From the NCBI GenBank assembly GCA_947475245.1, contig CANJLW010000003.1, forward strand, positions 124,001 to 188,000: a DNA stretch of 64,000 nt. Direction: 5' to 3'. Origin of the DNA: Acetobacteraceae bacterium. Lineage in GTDB: Bacteria > Pseudomonadota > Alphaproteobacteria > Acetobacterales > Acetobacteraceae. This document shows, in pieces, positions 26,348-34,366 of this stretch. Both the position numbers and the translations under genes were made by a program. Within the stretch, counting starts at the first letter, position 1, and each line of letters begins with the position of its first letter. The notes under the pieces were generated by a model. It was not told the DNA's origin. It searched no databases and saw only the letters and a program-made list of their open reading frames with translations.

Positions 26348-27889
26348 TCAGATCATCAGTTCGATCAGGAACGGCCCCTTACGGTTCAGCGAGCCCGCCA
26401 AAAGATCGGCGAAGGTATCGCAGTTATTGGCGCTCGCCGCCTCGATCCCCATCGAATTGGCCATCTTCACCCAGTCCAGATCGGGATTGCCGAGGTCCAG
26501 CATGTCCAGCGCCGTCCGCCCGGGGTTGGCGCCGACGTTTGCCAGTTCGCCCAGCAGGATCTGGTACTTCCGGTTCGACAGAATGACGGTCGTGACATCC
26601 AGCCGCTCCCGCGCCTGAGTCCACAGCGCCTGCACCGTGTACATCGCCGAACCGTCGGCCTGCATGTTGATGACCCGCCGATCCGGAGCACCGATCGCCG
26701 CACCCGTGGCCATCGGGATGCCGCCACCGATCGCGCCGCCGGTGACGTTCAGCCAGTCGTGATGCGCCGCCGCCTTGGTGTTGGAGAAGAACCCGCGCCC
26801 ATAGGTCACGGACTCATCGGCGATGATCGCGCCGTCCGGCATCAGCGCGCCGAGCGTGGAGGCAACGGATTCCGGGGTCAGGGCACCGCGGCCGATTTCG
26901 TGCTTCGGCCCATTGTCCGGTGCCGCGACCTTGGGGGCGTGCAGCATGTCGGCGAGACGTTCCAGAGCTTCCACCAAATCCTGCTCCGCGCGGGCCAGGA
27001 TGTGGATTTCGGCGGAATCGGGGATCGAGGTCTGCGGCTTGTTCGGATAGGCGAAGAACGTCACCGGCTTGCGTGCGCCGCACAGGATCAGTTGCTTCGT
27101 GCCGGCCATCGCCGCCACCGCCTGATCGACCACATACGGCACGCGATCCAACGATGCTCGGCCCTGGCCGCGCGCCATCTTCGCGTTCGAACCCTGCGCC
27201 ATCAGACGGCAACCGGTCGCCATCGCGATACGATACGCGACCGCCAGACCCGCTTCCGACAAGGCTTCCCCGCCCAGCAGCAGAACGATGCCGTCACCGC
27301 CGCGGCGCAGAATGCCGGCGGCTTCCTCCACCTGGTTCGGCGACACAAGCGGCGTCGGCACGCGGGCCAGCGCCTCGGCGACAATGCCGCCGTCGTTCCA
27401 GGACGTGTCGGACGGCAGGATCAGCGTGGCGATCTGACCCGGCGCGATGTTCGCGGCCTGCACCGCCGCCGCGGCATCCGCGCCGACCGTCTTCACGTCC
27501 ATCGCCGTGCGCACCCAGCCGGACACGCCGCGCGCCCAACCCTCGGTATCCGCCGTCAGCGGGGCATCGAGAGGACGGTGATAGGTCGCATGATCACCGA
27601 CGATGTTCACGATCGGGGTGGAAGCCCGACGCGCATTGTGCAGGTTGGCCAGACCGTTCGCCAGGCCGGGACCGCAATGCAGCAAGGTCGCCGCCGGCTT
27701 GCCGGTGACGCGGGCATAGCCGTCGGCCGCGCCGGTCACGACGCCCTCGAACAGCCCCAGGACACACTTCATGCCGGGCACGCGGTCCAACGCCGCGACG
27801 AAGTGCATCTCGGACGTTCCGGGATTGGAGAAACAGGTGTCCACGCCGCTCTTGAGCAGCGAATGCACCAGACTTTCGGCGCCGTTCAT
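26348..27889 (-). CDS. TPP-dependent enzyme, acetolactate synthase large-subunit family
   Basis: A 513-residue thiamine diphosphate enzyme started at the ATG at 27889, which has GGGAGA upstream. It has an N-terminal pyrimidine-binding domain with FSNPGTSEMHF and GLFEGVVTGAADGYAR (conserved Glu). The C-terminal pyrophosphate-binding domain carries ADGSAMYTVQALWTQARE and then VILSNRKYQIL, the metal-binding GDGS...N type of motif. It is shorter than the usual 560-590 residues of biosynthetic IlvB, and no ilvH (small subunit) is adjacent. A catabolic decarboxylase or carboligase of the benzoylformate-decarboxylase type is therefore as likely as acetolactate synthesis. It is divergent from the Bug receptor at 28045. 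Confidence 0.85.
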   Translation of the reverse strand: MNGAESLVHSLLKSGVDTCFSNPGTSEMHFVAALDRVPGMKCVLGLFEGVVTGAADGYARVTGKPAATLLHCGPGLANGLANLHNARRASTPIVNIVGDHATYHRPLDAPLTADTEGWARGVSGWVRTAMDVKTVGADAAAAVQAANIAPGQIATLILPSDTSWNDGGIVAEALARVPTPLVSPNQVEEAAGILRRGGDGIVLLLGGEALSEAGLAVAYRIAMATGCRLMAQGSNAKMARGQGRASLDRVPYVVDQAVAAMAGTKQLILCGARKPVTFFAYPNKPQTSIPDSAEIHILARAEQDLVEALERLADMLHAPKVAAPDNGPKHEIGRGALTPESVASTLGALMPDGAIIADESVTYGRGFFSNTKAAAHHDWLNVTGGAIGGGIPMATGAAIGAPDRRVINMQADGSAMYTVQALWTQARERLDVTTVILSNRKYQILLGELANVGANPGRTALDMLDLGNPDLDWVKMANSMGIEAASANNCDTFADLLAGSLNRKGPFLIELMI

Positions 27890-28044
27890 CAGCTTGGTCT
27901 CCCTTGAGTTCAGAGCACGGCTATCGCGTTTGCGCCCGGTTGGCCAGAGGGAGGCCGATATCGGGTGCAAGCCGGCCGGCGCTCTTGCGGTCGGGCGCTC
28001 GGCGGGTCAGGCTGGCCGAAACAAGGAAGAGGGGGGGTCGGTCC

Positions 28045-29025
28045 ATGCGTCGATCTATCATTGCCGTGCTTGCCGCCTGCGCGGCCATCCTGTCGCCGGG
28101 AACCCAGGTTCACGCTCAGGACGCCTACCCAAGCCGGCCGGTCAAGCTGATCATCCCGTTCGTTCCCGGCGGCCAGACCGACATCACCGCGCGTATCGTG
28201 TCCAACCACGTATCCCAGTCGCTGGGCCAACCGATCGTGATCGAGAACCGCGGCGGCGCGGGCGGCAGCATCGGCGCCGAACTGGCATCGAAAGCGCCGG
28301 CCGACGGCTACACGTTGCTGTTGGCGACGAGTTCGACGCACTCCACCAACCCATACATCTACCCCAAGCTGGGCTACCACGCGATCGACAGCTTTACGCC
28401 GATCGCCCATCTGACCGTCGCGCCGATGGCGCTGGCGGTGCATGCCGGTCAGCCGATCCATTCGGTGCAGGAGCTTGTTGCCTATGCGAAGGCGCATCCC
28501 AACAAGATGAACTTCGGATCGGCCGGCGTCGGATCGCTGAGCCACATCATGGGGGCCTTGTTCAATCGCTGGGCCGACATCGATACGGTGCACGTCCCTT
28601 ATGCCGGCGCCGGACCGGAAATGGCCGACCTGATGGCCGGCGTGCTGCAAATGGACTGGAACGCGCTGCCCGTCCTGCGCGGCGGCGCGAAAGGCGGCGG
28701 CATCCGCATCATCGCCACGACGATGTCCCGACGCGCCAAGGGCCTGCCCGACGTTCCGACGGTCGCCGAAGCGGGCTACCCGCAGATGGACGCCTTCAGT
28801 TGGACGGTCCTGTTCGGGCCCGCCGGCACGTCGCCCGAGGTCGTCAAGACCGTTGCGCGCGCGGTTTCAGCGGCCTTGGCCGATGCCACCGTCATCTCGC
28901 GGTTGGAGGAGTTGGGCGCCGAACCGGTGCCCGACACCACCCCCGAAAAGACCGCCGCCTTTGTCAAACGCGAGTATGAGCGGTGGGGAGACCTCGTCCG
29001 CCTATCCGGTGCCAAGGTGGAATAG
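28045..29025 (+). CDS. Tripartite tricarboxylate transporter receptor (Bug/TctC family)
   Basis: A 326-residue periplasmic binding protein with signal peptide MRRSIIAVLAACAAILSPGTQVHAQ. It has the Bug signatures YPSRPVKLIIPFVPGGQTDI, VIENRGGAGGSIGAELASKAPADGYTL and the later LPDVPTVAEAGYP. The start at 28045 is the ATG opening the signal peptide. Bug receptors bind carboxylates, nicotinate and similar small acids and feed a TctA/TctB permease. None is nearby, so this is another of the orphan receptors typical of Bug expansions. Confidence 0.92.
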   Translation: MRRSIIAVLAACAAILSPGTQVHAQDAYPSRPVKLIIPFVPGGQTDITARIVSNHVSQSLGQPIVIENRGGAGGSIGAELASKAPADGYTLLLATSSTHSTNPYIYPKLGYHAIDSFTPIAHLTVAPMALAVHAGQPIHSVQELVAYAKAHPNKMNFGSAGVGSLSHIMGALFNRWADIDTVHVPYAGAGPEMADLMAGVLQMDWNALPVLRGGAKGGGIRIIATTMSRRAKGLPDVPTVAEAGYPQMDAFSWTVLFGPAGTSPEVVKTVARAVSAALADATVISRLEELGAEPVPDTTPEKTAAFVKREYERWGDLVRLSGAKVE

Positions 29026-29046
29026 AACGGTATCGGACCGGTTTGG

Positions 29047-29460
29047 TTATTGCAACCCATCGGCGATGAAGCGGTCGATCTTCCGATAGGCGATGTACCA
29101 ACGGCCGTTCTGCCTGACCATTCGATCGGCATAGCCGCCGGCCGATCCGATGTTCGGCGCGGCGCCGGTGTTCTGCACCAGTGCCCAGTTGGACTGCACG
29201 GTGGCGGTATCGCCGTTCAATTCGATGACGATATTCGTCACCAGGTGAACGCGGCGCGGTCGGGGCGCGCCGATCGCCGCGATGGCACGGGCCTGATCGG
29301 CGATTCCGGAACGTCCCTTGCCGACGCCAAAGGCGGTGTCCCAGGTCCCGTCCTCGGTAAACAGGGCGGCCATGTCGTCGAACCGCTCCCCATCCAGATG
29401 GAAGCAGTAGCGGGCGAGCACCTCGCGAATTGCGTCCTTGTCAGCCAGTTCGTTGGACAT
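29047..29460 (-). CDS. NTF2-like/SnoaL-fold protein
   Basis: A small 137-residue cytoplasmic protein with the cone-shaped NTF2-like fold pattern. It shows DKDAIREVLARYCFHLDGERFDDMAALFTEDGTWD at the start, then HLVTNIVIELNGDTATVQSNW, and RWYIAYRKIDRF at the end. Members of this type are ring-hydroxylating-dioxygenase-beta-like, dehydratase-like or isomerase-like, and the active residues vary, so no reaction is assigned. It lies just before and in the same direction as nothing else on its transcript except possibly the upstream CoA-transferase (24-bp gap behind its start), suggesting a two-gene unit. Confidence 0.8.
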   Translation of the reverse strand: MSNELADKDAIREVLARYCFHLDGERFDDMAALFTEDGTWDTAFGVGKGRSGIADQARAIAAIGAPRPRRVHLVTNIVIELNGDTATVQSNWALVQNTGAAPNIGSAGGYADRMVRQNGRWYIAYRKIDRFIADGLQ

Positions 29461-29483
29461 TGGATTCCTCGTTGCTGTTCATT

Positions 29484-30677
29484 CTACGCGGTGATCGCGT
29501 CGATTTCCTGATCCGTGAAGCCGGCTTCGCTCAGCACCTCTCGGGTGTGCTGACCCAGGGTCGGCCACAGGCGGCGGACGCTGGGCGGCGATTTGGAGAA
29601 GCGCGCCGGAATCGCGGGCAGCACGACGGAGCCTTCGACCGGATGTTCCGCGGCTTCGAAGAAGTTGGTCTCTTGCAGATACGGATCGGTAAAGAGGTCT
29701 TGCAGGGAGTTGGCCGGCCCGCAGGGAATATCGGCCGGTCGCAATTCCGCGAGCCATTCCGCCGTTGTGCGCTTGCGCATGCCCTCCGTCAGGGTCGCAT
29801 ACAGCGCGTCCACGTTTTCGGAGCGGGCCTGCAAGCTGTCGAAGCGCTTGTCCTTGATCAGTTCGCCGACGCCCATGGCCTGGAACAGCTTGCCCCATTG
29901 GGCATTGCTGACCGCGATTACGCTGATAAACCCGTCCTTGGTCGCATAGGGTCGGCGGTGCGGCGTCAGCATCCGCGGATATCCCAGGCCTTTCTCCGGC
30001 TCTCCCAACGTGCCCGACCAAAGATGCTCGATCAGTGAGAACGACAGAATCGTTTCGAGCATGGGCAGATGAACCTCTTGCCCCTCTCCGGTGCGTTCGC
30101 GATGGAACAGGGCCATGCCGATCATCGAGGCCAGGGTGCTGCCGGTGAGCTTATCGACCACCACGGTGGGAAAATACCGCGGGTCGCCGTCCGGGCCGGC
30201 GTTCAGGGAGGCGATACCGGACAGGCCCTGGATCAGATCGTCGTAGGCCGGGAACTCCTGCATGGAGCTGCCTTTGCGGAACCCGCTGGCCGAGGCGTGG
30301 ATGAGTTTGGGGTTCCGCTTCGACAGTGAGTCGTAGTCCAGTCCGAGCCTTTGGGCGGCGCCGATGCGCATGTTGTGGATAAAGATATCCGCGCCGTCGA
30401 TCAGCTTCAGCAGCGCTTCCATCGCCGCCGGCTTTTTCAGATCGAGGGCGAGGCTGCGCTTGTTCCTGTTCAGTGTCGCGAAATAGCTTCCCATGCCCGG
30501 CGTGCGGCTTGGCCCGATAAAGCGCGTGGCGTCGCCTTCGATGGTCTCGATCTTAATCACGTCGGCGCCCATGTCGCCCAACACCTGCGACGCGAAGGGG
30601 CCGAGCACGACGGTGGTGACGTCGATGACTCGGATGCCGGCCAAGGGGCCTTTGTTCGGGGCGGCTGCTTGGTCCAC
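29484..30677 (-). CDS. Family III CoA-transferase (CaiB/BaiF)
   Basis: A 397-residue enzyme started at a GTG at 30677 preceded by GAGGAAACCAG, giving the normal family length. It opens with PLAGIRVIDVTTVVLGPFASQ and LGDMGADVIKIE, continues with TLNRNKRSLALDLKK, then HASASGFRKGSSM and RERTGEGQEVHLPMLETI. In characterised family III enzymes an Asp carries the acyl intermediate at about this last position; here it appears to be Glu, an apparently recurrent variant. The frame continues upstream another 333 codons to 31676, but that part is a tandem DNA repeat without protein features and is not counted as coding. Confidence 0.85.
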   Translation of the reverse strand: MDQAAAPNKGPLAGIRVIDVTTVVLGPFASQVLGDMGADVIKIETIEGDATRFIGPSRTPGMGSYFATLNRNKRSLALDLKKPAAMEALLKLIDGADIFIHNMRIGAAQRLGLDYDSLSKRNPKLIHASASGFRKGSSMQEFPAYDDLIQGLSGIASLNAGPDGDPRYFPTVVVDKLTGSTLASMIGMALFHRERTGEGQEVHLPMLETILSFSLIEHLWSGTLGEPEKGLGYPRMLTPHRRPYATKDGFISVIAVSNAQWGKLFQAMGVGELIKDKRFDSLQARSENVDALYATLTEGMRKRTTAEWLAELRPADIPCGPANSLQDLFTDPYLQETNFFEAAEHPVEGSVVLPAIPARFSKSPPSVRRLWPTLGQHTREVLSEAGFTDQEIDAITA

Positions 30678-30769
30678 CTGGTTTCCTCGGATTGCGTGAT
30701 TGCCGGGCAGCTTCGCCGTGGCCGCGACGGTTGGCAATGCCGGCGCGGGGGTTGCCGAGGTACCGCCGT

Positions 30770-31575
30770 TGATTGGGAGGCTCACGGCGTGTGGGGTTCT
30801 TCCGCCGCGAAACGCGCCTTGGCCGTTCGGGGGCATCGAGGTGGGTCGGTGCTGGCGTGCCTGGCTTTGGTTGGGAATGGGACGAAGGCCGAGTTCCCAG
30901 GAGAGCGCGGAAACGCGACTGCGCGGCTTGGGCCTCACGTTACATGGGGTCCTTTCACCGAGATTCGGGCCTTGGCGGTCCGGGGGCATCGGGATGGGTC
31001 CGCGCTGGTTTGCCGGGCTTTGGTCTTGACCGGGACGAAGGCCGAGTTCCCAGGAGAGCGCGGAAACGCGATTGCGCGGCTTGGGCCTCACGTTACATGG
31101 GGTCCTTCCGCCGAGATTCGGGCCTTGGCCGTCAGGGGGCATCAGGATGGGTCCGCGCTGGCTGTCCGGGCTTTGGTTTTGACCGGGAGGCAGGCCGCGT
31201 TCCCAGGAGGGCCCGGAGACGCGGCTGCGCGGCATCGGCTTCAGGGCGCATGAGGTTCTTCCGCCCAGAAACGCGATCATGCCGCCTGGGGACACGGGGA
31301 TGGGTGCCGAGCTTTGATTTTGACCGGAAGAAGGACGGCGTTCCCAGGGCGTCGCAAAGGCGTGCCCGCCCGACATGGGCCTCACGGCGCAAGGGGTCTT
31401 GTTGGCCATTTCCGCGTCGGCGGGGGCATCGGCCGCGATCCCGCGCCTCCGTGTCCTTCGTGGTCCTCCGACTTTCTCCGTGTTGAATCCTTGGAGGCCG
31501 ATCCGGACTCTCACGTCGCAAGGGGTTCTTCCACCGAGAAACGCGCTGAAGCCGCGCGAAGGCACGGGGATCGGT
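30770..31575. repeat. Tandem repeat array, about 153-bp period
   Basis: Units begin GGGGTTCTTCCGCCGAGA or close variants at about 30793, 30946, 31099, 31252, 31393 and 31522. The first three intervals are exactly 153 bp; the later ones are shortened to 141 and 129. Shared blocks inside each unit include GGGGGCATCGGGATGGGTCC, GACCGGGA, GTTCCCAGGA, and GCCTCACGTTACAT at the unit end. Units 1-3 are the most alike and later ones progressively diverge. Because 153 is a multiple of three, frames stay open on both strands. The array fills most of the 1.1-kb gap between the CoA-transferase and the glutathione transferase; no gene is supported there. Confidence 0.8.
31446..31487. repeat. Block like the widespread CACGAAGGACACGGAG intergenic repeats
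   Basis: Within the fifth degenerate 153-bp unit lies a stretch that on the reverse strand alternates CACGGAG, GGACCACGAAGGACACGGAG and similar words. Similar simple-word repeats occur in intergenic DNA of many bacteria and generate spurious frames of the TTKDTE type. It appears to be inserted in, or to have replaced part of, the repeat unit. The family resemblance is from memory and is not tested. Confidence 0.45.
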
Positions 31576-31790
31576 CGAATCTTCACAACCCAGGCGATGT
31601 TGCGCGCGCCGCTAACGATCGACGCGCATCGGCGGTCGTTGAAGGACGGTCTGAATTGTCGGAGAGGGGTCACCACCCACCCGTACTACCCAAACGCCAT
31701 CACCGCGCCAACCGCAACCTCCCTCCCCTGGCGCGCCCGGCGGAGGCGTTCCATAAACCGCGCGCGGCACGACAACCGAAAGAGGACTCC

Positions 31791-32477
31791 ATGATCAAAT
31801 TCTATTACAATTTGGCGCCGAACCCGACCAAGGTCGCGCTCTGCCTGGAAGAAATGGGCCTGCCTTACGAGCTCGTTCCCGTCGACACCCGCAAGGGCGA
31901 ACAGCACGCGCCGGCCTATCTGGCGATCAATCCGAACGCCAAGGTGCCGGCCATCGTCGACGGCGATGCGACCGTTTTCGACAGCAACGCGATCCTGCTG
32001 TACCTCGGCGAGAAAACCGGCCAGTTCATGCCGGCGAACACGCCGAAAGCCCGCGGCGAAATGCTGTCGTGGCTGATGTTCGTCGCGTCCGGCATCGGGC
32101 CGTATTCCGGTCAGGCCGTTCACTTCAAGAACGTCGCGCCGGAGCCGAAAGAATACGCGGTTAACCGCTATGTGTTCGAAGCCCAACGCCATTGGGGCAT
32201 CCTCGACGCCCGCCTCGCCACCCACACCTATATGCTGGGCGACGAATACACCATCGTCGACATGGCGGTTTGGGGCTGGTCCCGCCTGGCGGGCTTCGTC
32301 CTCGGCGCCGACCTGTTCGCGGGTCTGCCGAATGTGAAGCGCCACCTGGACGCGATCAACGCCCGCCCCGCCGCCGCCCGCGCGCTGGCGTTGAAGGACA
32401 AGCACGCGTTCAAGGCGGATATGGACGAAGCCGCGAAGCTCGCCATGTTCCCGCATCTGGGCAAAAAAGTCGCCTGA
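31791..32477 (+). CDS. Glutathione S-transferase family protein
   Basis: A 228-residue protein preceded by AGAGGACTCC. It has an N-terminal thioredoxin-like domain (MIKFYYNLAPNPTKVALCLEE, NPNAKVPAIVDGD, VFDSNAILLYLGEKTG) and a helical C-terminal domain (GDEYTIVDMAVWGWSRLAGF). The SNAILLYL segment matches the glutathione-binding SxAI(L)xYL motif. The NLAPNPTKV opening resembles the Nu/Ure2p-like group, which often has disulfide-bond oxidoreductase activity, but this is inference. It is followed by a hairpin and the convergent ABC-F gene. Confidence 0.9.
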   Translation: MIKFYYNLAPNPTKVALCLEEMGLPYELVPVDTRKGEQHAPAYLAINPNAKVPAIVDGDATVFDSNAILLYLGEKTGQFMPANTPKARGEMLSWLMFVASGIGPYSGQAVHFKNVAPEPKEYAVNRYVFEAQRHWGILDARLATHTYMLGDEYTIVDMAVWGWSRLAGFVLGADLFAGLPNVKRHLDAINARPAAARALALKDKHAFKADMDEAAKLAMFPHLGKKVA

Positions 32478-32485
32478 TCGCGACC

Positions 32486-32511
32486 GCTCCTCCCGTCTCG
32501 GCGGGAGGAGC
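32486..32511. terminator. Hairpin between convergent GST and ABC-F genes
   Basis: GCTCCTCCCG and CGGGAGGAGC pair perfectly over 10 bp with a 6-nt loop, 8 bases after the GST stop and 6 before the end of the ABC-F gene. Placement between convergent genes supports a shared terminator; only a short CTGCTTT follows. Confidence 0.65.
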
Positions 32512-32517
32512 CTGCTT

Positions 32518-34155
32518 TCAGGCGGAGCGGCGGACCTTCTCCCGCTTCGGGCGCGGGTCTGTTTCGCGCTTCTGGCGTGGGGCCGCCCCAACCTTCGCGC
32601 GGTCGAGCACAAAGCGCGCGTAATCGTCCATGTCGCCGTCAAAGGGGGCGACAGTGCCGTCGGCCGCGAGCCACAGCCGATCCGCCACCAGTTCCATCAG
32701 CGACCGATCATGCGTGATCAGAATAACCGCGCCCTGATAGCCATTCAGCGCATCCAGCAGCGCTCGGCGGCTGTCGATGTCCAGATGGTTTGTCGGTTCG
32801 TCCAGGATCAGCAAATGCGGCGCGGCCATCGCCACCAGGTTCAGCAGCAGGCGCGCGCGCTCCCCGCCCGACAGGTTTTCCACCGTCGTCGATTGTTTGT
32901 CGAAGCCGATGCCGAACTGCGCGAGGCGGGACCGATAGGACGTCTCGCTGTCCTCCGGCCGTTCGCGGCGAATGATGTCCAGCGGGGTGTCGCTGGGGTC
33001 CAGCGCTTCAATCTGGTGCTGATGGAACCAGCCGACCTTGATCCGATGTTCGCGCTGCATCAGCCCGGCCTGTAACCCCAGCGCGCCGGCCGCCATCTTG
33101 GCGAAGGTCGATTTGCCCGCGCCGTTGACGCCCAACAACCCGATGCGATCGTCGACATCCAGGCGCAGGTTGAGGTTCGACAGCACGGTGTCATCGCCAT
33201 AGCCGACCGAAGCATGTTCCAGCCGCATCAACGGTGGTGCCAGAGGCCGAGCGGGGGATGGCAGGGTAAAGGGCGCGACCCGCTCTTCGATTACCGCGGC
33301 CACCGGTTCCAGCTTGGCGAGTCGTTTCATCCGCGACTGCGCCTGCGCCGCCTTGCTGGCCTTGGCGCGGAAGCGATCGACGAAGCTTTGCAGATGCGCG
33401 CGTTCGGCTTCCTGCTTCACCCGAAACGCGGATTGCAGGCGCGCCTTTTCGCCGCGACGGCGTTCGAAATCGTCATAGCCGCCGGTGTAGAGTTCGAGCT
33501 TGCCTTGATGCAGATGCAGAATGGCATCGACGGAATTGTTCAGCAGTTCGCGATCGTGGCTGATGATGATGGCCGCGTTGGGATATTTGCGCAGGCGGGC
33601 TTCGAGCCACATCGCGCCTTCGAGGTCGAGATAGTTGGTGGGTTCGTCGAGCAGCAGCAGCCCCGGTTCGGCGAACAGTGCCGCGGCCAGGGCGACGCGC
33701 ATGCGCCACCCGCCGGAGAATTCCGCCATGGTGCGCGACAGATCGGCGGTGGAGAAGCCCAGCCCGGCGAGGATTTCCCCCGCGCGGGCGGGCGCGCGAT
33801 CGGCGTCGATTTCCTGAAGGCTGGTGTAGATGTCGCCCATGCGCTCGGGGTCGGCGGTTTCCAGTTCGGTCAGCAAGGCGTGTCGCGCGACGTCGGCTTC
33901 CAGGATGGTTTCGAGCAGGGTGACGGGCGTTGCCGGATGTTCCTGATCGACGCTGGCGACCCGCGCGCCTTTGGGCAGGATGAATTCGCCGCTGTCGGCG
34001 GCGAGTTCGCCGAGGATGAGTTTGAACAGGGTGGATTTGCCGACTCCGTTACGCCCGACGAGTCCGACCTTTGCGTTGGGCGGCAGGTTGAGGTTGGCGT
34101 GATCGAAGAAGCGTCGGCCCCATGCGTTGAAGACGAGGTTGTCGATTTGCAGCAT
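32518..34155 (-). CDS. ABC-F family ATPase (translation-associated)
   Basis: A 545-residue soluble protein with two ABC ATPase domains and no membrane segments. The first has GRNGVGKST, FSGGWRMRVALAAALF and LLLDEPTNYLD; the second has GVNGAGKST, LSGGERARLLLNL and LILDEPTNHLD. Between them is the basic linker (FRAKASKAAQAQSRMKRLAKL) typical of ABC-F proteins, which bind the ribosomal E site and relieve stalled translation. The C-terminus is a short basic tail (RPKREKVRRSA). The ATG at 34155 (MLQIDNLVF) is the natural family start; the frame extends upstream, but only antisense to the next receptor gene. Uup/YheS-like is the best description. Confidence 0.93.
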   Translation of the reverse strand: MLQIDNLVFNAWGRRFFDHANLNLPPNAKVGLVGRNGVGKSTLFKLILGELAADSGEFILPKGARVASVDQEHPATPVTLLETILEADVARHALLTELETADPERMGDIYTSLQEIDADRAPARAGEILAGLGFSTADLSRTMAEFSGGWRMRVALAAALFAEPGLLLLDEPTNYLDLEGAMWLEARLRKYPNAAIIISHDRELLNNSVDAILHLHQGKLELYTGGYDDFERRRGEKARLQSAFRVKQEAERAHLQSFVDRFRAKASKAAQAQSRMKRLAKLEPVAAVIEERVAPFTLPSPARPLAPPLMRLEHASVGYGDDTVLSNLNLRLDVDDRIGLLGVNGAGKSTFAKMAAGALGLQAGLMQREHRIKVGWFHQHQIEALDPSDTPLDIIRRERPEDSETSYRSRLAQFGIGFDKQSTTVENLSGGERARLLLNLVAMAAPHLLILDEPTNHLDIDSRRALLDALNGYQGAVILITHDRSLMELVADRLWLAADGTVAPFDGDMDDYARFVLDRAKVGAAPRQKRETDPRPKREKVRRSA

Positions 34156-34307
34156 GGGATGTGTGTGCCGATCGGTCAAAGAGGGCTGTGCGCGGGTATC
34201 TAGACTGTGTTGGCCTGGATTGCGAGCGGGATTTGCCGCGATGCAGCATGCCTGTTTATTAGTCTTACGACTTATTATTGCCCATATTAAATTTGCACAG
34301 ACTCTTC

Positions 34308-34337
34308 TTGCACTATTTTTCGCCAATGAATTATGCT
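34308..34337 (+). promoter_or_regulatory. Possible sigma-70-like promoter for the ABC importer operon
   Basis: The 211-bp gap before the receptor gene contains an unusually AT-rich stretch (about 34255-34335). In it TTGCAC (34308-34313) and TATGCT (34332-34337) are separated by 18 bp, a loose match to -35/-10 boxes. The receptor ATG is 30 bases downstream and has its own GGAGG. Candidate only. Confidence 0.3.
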
Positions 34338-34366
34338 GCGTCGCACAATTAGGGCTCGGAGGCCTC

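Noticed and set aside
26348-27889. Biosynthetic acetolactate synthase IlvB
   Set aside because: It is shorter than IlvB and lacks an adjacent small subunit; only the broader TPP-enzyme family is supported.
30770-31575. CRISPR array or transposon ends
   Set aside because: There is no short repeat/spacer alternation, no cas genes, no transposase and no terminal inverted repeats.
30678-31676. 333-codon N-terminal extension of the CoA-transferase
   Set aside because: It consists of the 153-bp DNA repeat, has no domain match, and the GTG at 30677 has a good ribosome binding site and gives the family length.
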